Assembly (NCBI GenBank): GCA_016699695.1
Contig: CP065006.1
Coordinates: 2,852,001 to 2,916,000 of the forward strand
Length of the DNA: 64,000 nucleotides
Source of the DNA: Bacteroidota bacterium
GTDB lineage: Bacteria > Bacteroidota > Bacteroidia > Bacteroidales > UBA10428
Direction of reading: 5' to 3'
Below the pieces are notes generated by a model that made no database searches, was not told where the DNA came from, and saw nothing but the letters and a program-made list of their open reading frames with translations. Position numbers and translations under genes: made by a program. Of the stretch, positions 15,789-23,499 are shown piece by piece; within the stretch, counting starts at the first letter, position 1; every line of letters begins with the position of its first letter.

Positions 15789-16571
15789 CTATTGTTTGGT
15801 TACCAGCTGACCATCTACTTTAATATCGCCAAGCGGGTAAAAAGGGAACATGTTTTCTTCCATCCATTTGTTCGATTCGACGGGTGTCATTTTCCATCCA
15901 GAATTGCAGTTCGATACGATCTCGACTATGGAAGTTCCTTTTTTAAGTCTTTGGTTTTCGAAGGCCTTTTTAATGGCCATTTTCGCCTTACGTACGTTGG
16001 CAGGTTTATGAACCGACTGTCGGGTAGCATAATAAGTGCCTGGCAATTGGGCAACCAGCTCGGTCATTTTAATAGGGTTTCCCATCAGCTCTACATCTCG
16101 GCCATAAGGACTTGTGGATGATCTCATCCCGGGAAGGGTAGTAGGCGCCATTTGTCCGCCTGTCATTCCATAGATGCCATTGTTTACAAAAATAATGGTA
16201 ATGTTCTCGCCCCTGTTGCAAGTATGTATGGTTTCTGCAGTGCCAATGGCAGCAAGGTCGCCATCGCCCTGGTAAGTAAATACAAATTTATCGGGCCAGC
16301 AGCGTTTTATACCGGTTGCCACAGCGGTTGCCCTGCCATGAGGCGACTGGGTCATGTCGATATCCATAAAGTCGTAGGCCAGTACCGAACAACCTACCGA
16401 TGCAACTCCGATGGTATCTTGTTGAATGCCCAGTTCTTCTACCACCTCCATGGCAATACGGTGAATTACTCCATGCCCGCAACCAGGGCAATAGCTAAGG
16501 GTGCGGTCGGTGAGGCACTCGGTACGCTTGTACACGAGGTTTTCGGGTTTTATAATTGTATTAATGTCCAT
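15789..16571 (-). CDS. 2-oxoacid:ferredoxin oxidoreductase, beta subunit (TPP-binding)
   Basis: The 260-residue protein carries the thiamine diphosphate/Mg2+ motif GDGDLAAIGTAETIHTCNRG ending IFVNNGIYGMTGGQ. The CPGCGHGVIHR segment near residue 28 supplies cysteines for the proximal iron-sulfur cluster. It performs decarboxylation of the 2-oxoacid on TPP together with the alpha chain. It starts 3 bases after the alpha-subunit stop, so translation is probably coupled. Confidence 0.92.
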   Translation of the reverse strand: MDINTIIKPENLVYKRTECLTDRTLSYCPGCGHGVIHRIAMEVVEELGIQQDTIGVASVGCSVLAYDFMDIDMTQSPHGRATAVATGIKRCWPDKFVFTYQGDGDLAAIGTAETIHTCNRGENITIIFVNNGIYGMTGGQMAPTTLPGMRSSTSPYGRDVELMGNPIKMTELVAQLPGTYYATRQSVHKPANVRKAKMAIKKAFENQRLKKGTSIVEIVSNCNSGWKMTPVESNKWMEENMFPFYPLGDIKVDGQLVTKQ

Positions 16572-16574
16572 TGT

Positions 16575-17642
16575 CTACCTTACTAAAAATTCGTGAATAG
16601 CGCATAAAACCTGTTCGGGCGAATGAATCATTCCGCCCAATCGTCCATAGTGCGATACGGGTACTTTGCCGTTTACAGCCAGTCGCACATCTTCTACCAT
16701 CTGTCCGGCACTCAGTTCTACGGATAAAAATCCTTTCACCCTTTGTGCCAGCATGCCAATAGCCTTTTCCGGGAAAGGATAAAGGGTAATGGGCCTGAAC
16801 AGGCCAACCTTAATGCCTTCTTCCCGAGCCAGCTCAACAGCTTTCTGGCAAATACGGGCTGAGGAACCATAGGCTACCAGAATATATTCGGCATCGTCGC
16901 ATTGTATTTCTTCGAAGCGCACTTCCTTCTCGCGAATGGTTTTGTATTTTTCAATGAGGTCGTAATTATGCTTTTCCATTTTAACCGGATCGAGGTCGAG
17001 CGAGGTAACAACCCTTTTTTCTCTGTTGTTGGATTTACCTGTAACCATCCATGGCTCGTTGAAGGCGGTTTTACGGGGTTGTTGCTCGAATAGCTCTACT
17101 TTTTCCATCATTTGGCCAATCACGCCATCGGACAAGATCATGGCCGGGTTGCGGTATTTTTCTGCCAATTCAAAGCCAAGTTTCACAAAATCAGACATTT
17201 CCTGAACAGAAGCAGGAGCCAGTACGATCAGATGGTAATCGCCATGTCCACCTCCTTTGGTCGACTGAAAATAATCGGCCTGAGATGGTTGAATGGTGCC
17301 TAGGCCGGGACCCCCGCGTACTACATTGAGTATCAGACAGGGTAATTCGGCTCCTGCCATGTACGAGATGCCTTCTTGTTTCAAACTTATTCCGGGGCTT
17401 GAAGAGGATGTAAATGCTCTTTTTCCTGTGCTGGCAGCACCGTATACCATATTAATGGCGGCAATTTCACTTTCGGCCTGAAGCAGCACCATGCCGGTGC
17501 GCTTGTGGGGTTGCTGAAGAGCCAAATATTCCATTACTTCAGACTGTGGAGTTATGGGGTAACCGAAATAGGCATCGGCTCCGGCCCGAATAGCTGCTTC
17601 GGCAACAGCTTCGTTGCCTTTCATTAGTTTTAATTCTCCCAT
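16575..17642 (-). CDS. vorB: 2-oxoacid:ferredoxin oxidoreductase, alpha subunit (VorB-type)
   Basis: The 355-residue protein matches the alpha chains usually named VorB (3-methyl-2-oxobutanoate dehydrogenase) in Bacteroidota: LMKGNEAVAEAAIRAGADAY, FGYPITPQSEVMEYLA, and the pyrimidine-binding region with AESEIAAINMVYGAASTG, then SSSPGISLKQEGISYMAGAE. With the gamma, beta and ferredoxin subunits it oxidises a 2-oxoacid with CoA to acyl-CoA, CO2 and reduced ferredoxin in the cytoplasm. The neighbouring aminotransferase and acyl-CoA synthetase support a branched-chain or aromatic 2-oxoacid as substrate over 2-oxoglutarate, but this is inference. Confidence 0.9.
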   Translation of the reverse strand: MGELKLMKGNEAVAEAAIRAGADAYFGYPITPQSEVMEYLALQQPHKRTGMVLLQAESEIAAINMVYGAASTGKRAFTSSSSPGISLKQEGISYMAGAELPCLILNVVRGGPGLGTIQPSQADYFQSTKGGGHGDYHLIVLAPASVQEMSDFVKLGFELAEKYRNPAMILSDGVIGQMMEKVELFEQQPRKTAFNEPWMVTGKSNNREKRVVTSLDLDPVKMEKHNYDLIEKYKTIREKEVRFEEIQCDDAEYILVAYGSSARICQKAVELAREEGIKVGLFRPITLYPFPEKAIGMLAQRVKGFLSVELSAGQMVEDVRLAVNGKVPVSHYGRLGGMIHSPEQVLCAIHEFLVR

Positions 17643-17666
17643 GTGGAAGGTTGTGTTTTTATATGA

Positions 17667-17894
17667 TTAAACTTTAACCCGATAGACAGTGAGCACCCCG
17701 TCGGGGCATACGACAGCACAATTGGTACACCCTGTGCACTCTTCTGGTTTTTCCATGTACACGTAATGATATCCTTTGCTGTTGACCTGGGCTTCTTTAT
17801 TTGCCAGTACTTGCTGTGGGCAGGTTACAATGCACAGCTCGCAGCCTTTGCATCTTTCTACTTCCACCACCACTGTGCCTTTCAATTTTGCCAT
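17667..17894 (-). CDS. 2-oxoacid:ferredoxin oxidoreductase, 2x[4Fe-4S] ferredoxin subunit
   Basis: This 75-residue protein has two cluster-binding motifs, CKGCELCIVTCPQQVL and CTGCTNCAVVCPDGVL, each a CxxCxxCxxxCP. It is the delta (electron-transfer) subunit that passes electrons from the TPP centre to free ferredoxin. It is the first of the four oxidoreductase genes, 24 bases before the alpha chain. Confidence 0.9.
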   Translation of the reverse strand: MAKLKGTVVVEVERCKGCELCIVTCPQQVLANKEAQVNSKGYHYVYMEKPEECTGCTNCAVVCPDGVLTVYRVKV

Positions 17895-18028
17895 TCTTTG
17901 GAAAGTGTTTTTTTTGGTTTAACATTTATAAGCCAGATGCTTACAAATGATCACCAAAAGTTAGGGTTTATTTTGAGCTGTCAATATTATCAAAATTACT
18001 TTAGAAATCCATAATTTTAGGCCACAAG

Positions 18029-19342
18029 TTACAAGCTTTCAAAAAGAGCTAAGCGCTGGTGGAGGGTATCAAACTTTGTCTGATCGACCATCGATACGCT
18101 GATCCGAACACCGGCTTTGCCTTTACTACCAGTTATTCTAAGCGAAATGGTTCCCAGGCCACAACGAATTAATCGTGTTATGAGTTCGTTTTCGTCAAGC
18201 CCCGGATAAGTAATTGTGAAGTAGAAACCATCGGCAATATCCTCCATTCCATCTTTGTCGTAAAGTATCTCAAAACCATTCTTAATAAAGAGTTTCTTCA
18301 TTTCATGGGCCCGAAACGCATATTCTTTGAGTGGTTCGATAAAATTGTAGCTGCCATTGTTAACTGCCTGCAGCATGCCTGCTAGACCATACTGTGCGGT
18401 ATGGCTTGTTCCTGCAGAAATTACATATACACCATCCATTACCAACGAAGGACCCAACTTGTTGTTGTCGCCAATGCTGAGCAGGTTTGGGTATTCGCGG
18501 TTGTACAAGGCATCGGAAACCACCAGCATACCAACCCGTTGACCGGCAAAGCTAAGAACCTTGGAACTTGAAATGAGCAAAATATAGTTGTTGGTGTATT
18601 TTGCAATAGTTGGCTGGAAAGGGGGTTGGCCGGGTTTACTGTAATCGTGCCTGAAGTCCATGCCGAAATAAGCTAGGTCTTCGGCAACAACGATATCGTG
18701 ACGGTTGGCTATTTCACCAATAGTTTTTAGTTCATATTCTGTAAGGCACACCCAGGTAGGATTGTTAGGGTTGGAATAGATAATTACCGAAATGCCGTTT
18801 TTTGCACAGATGTCTTCCAGTTTTTCATACAGCTTGTCGCCCCTGTAATGATAGATATCTACACTGAAGACAGGTAGGTTCATGACATTGGCCTGTTTTT
18901 TCTGAACCGGAAAACCCGGATCGATAAAGAGCACGCCCTGCCTGCTTTTTTCGCGTTTGGCAGCCACCATAAAGGTAATCATCGAGCCCATCATCGATCC
19001 TGCTGTCACTATGCAAGAGCGTTCGCTTACTTCTACATCGAGAAAGTTTTTTACAAATAGGGCAATTTCTTTTTTCAACTCCGGAATGCCATCGATTTGA
19101 CCGTATTGTGCCGATTTTCCTTGCTTCAGTGCAGCTATTTCACTTTCTATTCCGATAGCAGGAGTTGGTAAGCCGGGAATACCCATGTCCATTCGAAGCA
19201 TGGAAATACCGGTTTTGTTTTCGAGGTATTTTATTAGAGCAACCACTTCGCGTATGGAGGCAGAAGCAAGTTCCCTGATGCCTGAATTCTCGAGGGCTTC
19301 TTCCACTAACCGGGCAGAAATGGGCAGGTTTTCTTGTGTCAT
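18029..19342 (-). CDS. PLP-dependent aminotransferase, class I/II
   Basis: The 437-residue protein has the fold-type I aminotransferase features. These are GKSAQYGQIDGIPELKKEIA near the N-terminus, the SNPNNPTWVCLTEYELK segment with the Asn that contacts PLP, and the Schiff-base lysine in LLISSSKVLSFAGQRVGML. The C-terminal domain has the small-domain strand GVRISVSMVDQTKFD. Substrate is unknown; an amino acid:2-oxoglutarate transaminase is likely because the product 2-oxoacid could be used by the downstream oxidoreductase. It lies 10 bases after the acyl-CoA synthetase gene and 134 bases before the ferredoxin subunit gene. Confidence 0.88.
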   Translation of the reverse strand: MTQENLPISARLVEEALENSGIRELASASIREVVALIKYLENKTGISMLRMDMGIPGLPTPAIGIESEIAALKQGKSAQYGQIDGIPELKKEIALFVKNFLDVEVSERSCIVTAGSMMGSMITFMVAAKREKSRQGVLFIDPGFPVQKKQANVMNLPVFSVDIYHYRGDKLYEKLEDICAKNGISVIIYSNPNNPTWVCLTEYELKTIGEIANRHDIVVAEDLAYFGMDFRHDYSKPGQPPFQPTIAKYTNNYILLISSSKVLSFAGQRVGMLVVSDALYNREYPNLLSIGDNNKLGPSLVMDGVYVISAGTSHTAQYGLAGMLQAVNNGSYNFIEPLKEYAFRAHEMKKLFIKNGFEILYDKDGMEDIADGFYFTITYPGLDENELITRLIRCGLGTISLRITGSKGKAGVRISVSMVDQTKFDTLHQRLALFESL

Positions 19343-19352
19343 TCGTTGGAAA

Positions 19353-21383
19353 TTAAATAATTATTCGTGCATCGACGGCAACAATCTGGTCTCCGCTTGC
19401 TATCAGAGGGTTAAGGTCTATTTCTTTTATGTCTTGATATTTTTCAAACATCCGGGAAAAGGCAGATATTACTTGTGCAAATGCCTCCCGATTTACTGGT
19501 GGCATGTTGCGGTAACCTTCGAAAAGTTTAAAAGATTTTAATTCGCCCAATAAATCATAGGCTTCGTCGAAGCTTACGGGTGCTAAAAAGGAAACCACAT
19601 CGCGTAACAGTTCCAAAAAAATACCTCCGCTTCCGGCATGTACCGAAAAACCCACACCATCGTGTCTTTTGGCACCCAGGTATAGTTCGGTACCCCGAAT
19701 CATTTCCTGAACCACCATACCGGTCGATCCGGGTATGCGAAGGAGTTTTTCAAAACTTTCTTTGAGCTGTTGTTTATTGGTAATATTAAGGATTACCCCG
19801 TTTACTTCAGTTTTGTGTAAAATTCCCATCACCTTGGCAACCAATGGAAATTCCATTTTGCTGCATTTATCCAGGTCAGCTTCGCAATCTATCAATTCTG
19901 TTACAGTGAGAGGAATACCGGCCCATTTGAGGCATTCGAGGGTTTCTTCTTCTGATAATGCCCTTGAAGTGGTTTGTTTTTTAAGTTCTTTTGCCGGAGG
20001 GATGTAAAGATGAGCTGGATATATTTTTGGTGCATGAAGTACTTTATCGAAAGCTTCAGCGAAGACATATTCATCGATAAAGCAGGTTTTTCCTGTTTTC
20101 AGAAAATGAGTAATTTCTTCCTCTCCGCTTTGTACGGATGGTAACACCGAATAAACAGGTTTTTTTGCCCGATCAATGGCCGCAGATAATGCCGAATAGG
20201 TTTCAAACAAATCTTCCATACCTGTTTTTCCATAAATCACTATCAGCGCATCGATGTATGACAGCGAATCGAGTATTTCGATGGTAGCAGTTAGCTGTTC
20301 CTTATTGGCTGTTGCCAGTAGATCAACCGGATTGATGGCTGAGGCACCCCGATGCAGGATGGATAGTATTTTTTTCTGACTTTCTGAATCAATTTCAGGA
20401 ACCTGAATTCCTGCTTTTTGAAGACGGTCGGTGATCAATACTGCCGGGCCACCGGCGTGGGTGATGATGGCAAGGTTATTACCATTTGGTTTTTTGTGCG
20501 AAAGTATACAGGCAGTATTAATAAGATCCTGGCGGCTGTAGCAAGGAATAGCGCCTGCTTTTTTTATTAAAAGTCCGAAGGCAGCACTGTCTCCGGCCAA
20601 TGCACCTGTATGCGAAAGGGCTGCTCTTGCACCAGCCTCCGAATCGCCAGGTTTAGCGACTATTACATCACATCCTTTGCTGCGTAACGAATGGATGTGC
20701 TTATAAAAAAGTTCAGGTTTACGTATTTGTTCAACATATACCATTTTAAGGTTTGAACTGGTGAGAGGATCATACGCATGGTCCCAATAGGCCAGCACTT
20801 CTTCCACACCAATTACTGCTGAGTTTCCTACCGTAAATACATTGCCAAACTCAAGGCCCTGTTTTGGAGCGTTCTCAAATAAAAATACTGCCAGAGCTCC
20901 TGATGCCGATACAAAATCGACACCTCTGGGTTTTATAGCCGGAGGGGGCGAAACAAAAACAGCTTTATACTGGCTGTTCATCACGCCAATGCAATTAGGG
21001 CCAATAATGTCCAGCTGATGCTGTTGGGCCAGATTTTTTAATTCCTGCTCCAAAGCTTTTCCTTCGGCTCCCATTTCAGCAAAGCCAGCAGAAATAATAA
21101 TAAAGGCTTTAGTGGCTTTATTTTCTGCCATTCCCTTTACTGTCTGCACACACGTAGCTGCAGGTATGGCCAATATGGCCAGATCAGTGGGAGGCAGTTC
21201 CTCGATACTCTGGTAGGCTTTTAAACCCTGAATAATAGTTTCATTTACATTCACAGGATACACCCGGCCTTTGTAACCACCTTGCACCAGATTATGCACA
21301 AGCCCGCCACCAGGTTTGCCGAGATTATTCGATGCTCCTACAATGGCTATACTCGAAGGATTTGTCAGCGCAGTATTTATCAT
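19353..21383 (-). CDS. ADP-forming acyl-CoA synthetase (acetate--CoA ligase family), alpha-beta fusion
   Basis: The 676-residue protein joins both domains of NDP-forming acyl-CoA synthetases. The N-terminal CoA-binding domain starts SIAIVGASNNLGKPGGGLVH; a succinyl-CoA-synthetase-like domain carries the phospho-histidine region ALSHTGALAGDSAAF. The C-terminal ATP-grasp domain (about 470-676) shows FPLVAKVMGILHKTEVNGVI and MVVQEMIRGTELYLGAKRHD. It converts acyl-CoA, ADP and phosphate to acid, CoA and ATP. As first gene of the block it would harvest ATP from the acyl-CoA made by the oxidoreductase, the last step of peptide fermentation as known from Thermococcales. The acid used cannot be read from sequence. 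Confidence 0.87.
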   Translation of the reverse strand: MINTALTNPSSIAIVGASNNLGKPGGGLVHNLVQGGYKGRVYPVNVNETIIQGLKAYQSIEELPPTDLAILAIPAATCVQTVKGMAENKATKAFIIISAGFAEMGAEGKALEQELKNLAQQHQLDIIGPNCIGVMNSQYKAVFVSPPPAIKPRGVDFVSASGALAVFLFENAPKQGLEFGNVFTVGNSAVIGVEEVLAYWDHAYDPLTSSNLKMVYVEQIRKPELFYKHIHSLRSKGCDVIVAKPGDSEAGARAALSHTGALAGDSAAFGLLIKKAGAIPCYSRQDLINTACILSHKKPNGNNLAIITHAGGPAVLITDRLQKAGIQVPEIDSESQKKILSILHRGASAINPVDLLATANKEQLTATIEILDSLSYIDALIVIYGKTGMEDLFETYSALSAAIDRAKKPVYSVLPSVQSGEEEITHFLKTGKTCFIDEYVFAEAFDKVLHAPKIYPAHLYIPPAKELKKQTTSRALSEEETLECLKWAGIPLTVTELIDCEADLDKCSKMEFPLVAKVMGILHKTEVNGVILNITNKQQLKESFEKLLRIPGSTGMVVQEMIRGTELYLGAKRHDGVGFSVHAGSGGIFLELLRDVVSFLAPVSFDEAYDLLGELKSFKLFEGYRNMPPVNREAFAQVISAFSRMFEKYQDIKEIDLNPLIASGDQIVAVDARIII

Positions 21384-21643
21384 CAGATGATTTTAAATGG
21401 CTACCTGCCAAATTAGAAAAGACAATACTTAAAAATGCTAACATTTATCAAGCAGGATAAAAATCATATGCTCAAGGTACTTTCTCAAAAAAATATAAAA
21501 TTTTCCTTTCTGAATGGGTATCGTAATAATACAATGCTTGACCCAATGATTTGAGAAATATCTAAATTGGCTTTTTATGAATAACATAAAAGGAATTCCT
21601 AATTTTAATCCACGAAACAAACCAGAACTAAAACCTTATCAAT

Positions 21644-22246
21644 TTGGAACTCATCGATTGTTGCAAAAACCTTCTATTGAGCAGGCGCTCAGTATACCCA
21701 AAAGATTTTATTCATGGAGCAAAGATCTCTGATGAAACCATCGAAGAGATGCTTGCGCTCGCCGTTTGGGCTCCAACCCATAAACTTACCCAACCCTGGC
21801 ATTTTAAAGTATTTCGCAACGATGGGGTGAAGCAGTTTTTCGAAAAGCAGGCAGAAATTTACAAGGCCATCACACCTGCCGATAAAGTAAGCCAGGGAAA
21901 GCTGGATAAATATGCCGAAAAAGCAGGGCAGGTTTCACATGTAATTGCACTAATTGTAAAGCATGATAGTGGAAATAGGATTCCTGAAATTGAAGAAGTG
22001 GTAGCTACGGCTTGCGCTCTGCAGAACATTTATTTGTCTTTGCCGGCCTTTGGTATTTCGGGTTATCTGAGTACAGGAGATGTATGCTATACACCACAAA
22101 TGGCAGATTACCTTCAACTCGAAGCAGGCGATAAATGCCTCGGTTTTTTCCAGCTTGGTGTGGCGAAAGATGGTATCAGCCAAACAAACCGGAAACGCAC
22201 CGATTCAAAACTCAAAACGCAGTGGATTGGTAAAATTAAGGGTTAG
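21644..22246 (+). CDS. Nitroreductase family FMN protein
   Basis: The 200-residue protein has nitroreductase traits: LLSRRSVYPKDF with the paired Arg that contacts FMN phosphate, then EEMLALAVWAPTHKLTQPWH and VATACALQNIYLSLPAFGIS. These enzymes reduce nitro-compounds, quinones or flavins with NAD(P)H; the physiological substrate is unknown. No ATG fits: the frame opens just after a stop at 21629-21631 and the first ATG is 36 codons in. The TTG at 21644 is therefore the best start. It converges on the PPDK-regulator gene with 3 bases between. Confidence 0.82.
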   Translation: MELIDCCKNLLLSRRSVYPKDFIHGAKISDETIEEMLALAVWAPTHKLTQPWHFKVFRNDGVKQFFEKQAEIYKAITPADKVSQGKLDKYAEKAGQVSHVIALIVKHDSGNRIPEIEEVVATACALQNIYLSLPAFGISGYLSTGDVCYTPQMADYLQLEAGDKCLGFFQLGVAKDGISQTNRKRTDSKLKTQWIGKIKG

Positions 22247-22249
22247 TGT

Positions 22250-23122
22250 CTAAGGTTTTTCATCCTCTTCCTGAGTCTTTTGCTTCCTATCGGCATATCC
22301 AAAACGGTCGGAGATCATGCCAATAATTTCGTTGGCTGTCGATTCTATGGGTTTGTTGGTAACATTAATGGTTGTAAAGCCTCCTTTTTCGAAAATGAGT
22401 CCGGCATACCTTAGTTCTTCGCGTACATTATTCTGATCGATGTAATTGGCATTGCGAATGTCGCCCATTTGCAACAACCTTTTATGCCGGATCGAAATCA
22501 GGTGACTAAGGCCAATGCGTAATCCAAATACCCTTCGGGGATCCACTTCGAAGAGTTCATCGGGAGGTTTGATACCGTTTACTATTGGCACATTGGCTAC
22601 TTTCCATCCAAACATCGACATGTACACACTTAAGGGTGTTTTTCCGCAGCGTGATACTCCGGTGAGGATAATTTCTGCCTGTTTCAGCCTTTGTGGATTC
22701 AGTCCATCGTCCTGGGTAAGTGTAAAATCAATTGCATCGACCCGGTCGAAATACTGGTAATTAATGCGTCGGTACAATCCCGGAACACTGATCGACTGCA
22801 AACCATGTTCTTCTTCGAGGTAATTGGCAAGCGGGCCCATAAAATCAATCTGTCGAACACCTTGCTTTTCACATTCATCAATAAGCATGCGGCGCAGGGT
22901 TGTGTTGACCATGGTATGCGTCAGCAAACCACCTTCGTTTTTTACCTGTTGCACCAGATCAATTATCTTTTCTTCAGTTTGAACGTTTGGAATAACCTTA
23001 ACAGGTATTTTATTGTCGGGGTATTGTATGATGAGCGAATGCACCATGGCATGGCCGGCAATTCCTTTACCCCCGGATGCAACGTATATTGGTGCTATGT
23101 TTTGCTTGTTTTCCAATTCCAT
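22250..23122 (-). CDS. PPDK / PEP-synthase regulatory kinase-pyrophosphorylase
   Basis: The 290-residue protein belongs to the DUF299 family of bifunctional regulators that inactivate pyruvate phosphate dikinase (or PEP synthase) by ADP-dependent Thr phosphorylation and reactivate it by phosphate-dependent removal. The nucleotide-binding motif GVSRCGKTPLSVYMSMFGWK is clear, preceded by FTLTQDDG and HGLQSISVPGLYRRINYQYF. The C-terminal part has VFGLRIGLSHLISIRHKRL. It sets the direction between glycolysis and gluconeogenesis. No target enzyme gene is in the window. Confidence 0.88.
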   Translation of the reverse strand: MELENKQNIAPIYVASGGKGIAGHAMVHSLIIQYPDNKIPVKVIPNVQTEEKIIDLVQQVKNEGGLLTHTMVNTTLRRMLIDECEKQGVRQIDFMGPLANYLEEEHGLQSISVPGLYRRINYQYFDRVDAIDFTLTQDDGLNPQRLKQAEIILTGVSRCGKTPLSVYMSMFGWKVANVPIVNGIKPPDELFEVDPRRVFGLRIGLSHLISIRHKRLLQMGDIRNANYIDQNNVREELRYAGLIFEKGGFTTINVTNKPIESTANEIIGMISDRFGYADRKQKTQEEDEKP

Positions 23123-23499
23123 ATCTTTTTGTATTTGCTCGAAAAGTTAGTATGAAATTAATTTAATTTGTGTGATAAACTCCATTTTTCCAAAAAAGGG
23201 GTTTGATTTTCATTCTTAAAACCTTGATTTTAGCTTCTTATTACATTTATATTAAATAATTGTTATATAATTATTTAACTAGAGGTAAGTGCTTTTTAGT
23301 ATTGCTATAAAACCTTGTATTGAATTCATATTTTTTTTTTAATGGTGTGTTTTTTATCAACTTAGAGTTATAAAACCATCGGGAATGAAACATCCATGAT
23401 AAATATGTTTAACACACATGAGTATGTTTATTGGCTTTGCCGGGCCCTTCGGGGTTCATGGATGTTCCATCTGACCATTAAAAAACAAATTATAAACAG
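23123..23499. other. Divergent intergenic region with the amylase leader
   Basis: These 377 bases separate the PPDK regulator and the alpha-amylase gene. The left 250 bases are very AT-rich and show no gene. The right part holds the inverted repeat and tetraloop hairpin listed separately (23389-23466). Confidence 0.5.
23389..23466 (+). promoter_or_regulatory. Long-range inverted repeat plus UUCG hairpin before the alpha-amylase gene
   Basis: AACATCCATGA (23389-23399) is matched exactly by TCATGGATGTT (23456-23466), 56 bases apart. Directly before the right arm lies CCC-TTCG-GGG (23445-23454), which as RNA is a stable cUUCGg tetraloop hairpin. Between the arms, ATATGTTTA and GTATGTTTA form an imperfect direct repeat. 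The element ends 33 bases before the start codon. It may be a structured leader, an operator pair or a small repetitive element; sequence alone does not decide. Confidence 0.45.

Noticed and set aside
21438..21620. A 60-codon minus-strand frame in the divergent region
   Set aside because: AT-rich composition, no family features, no promoter or ribosome site; likely chance.
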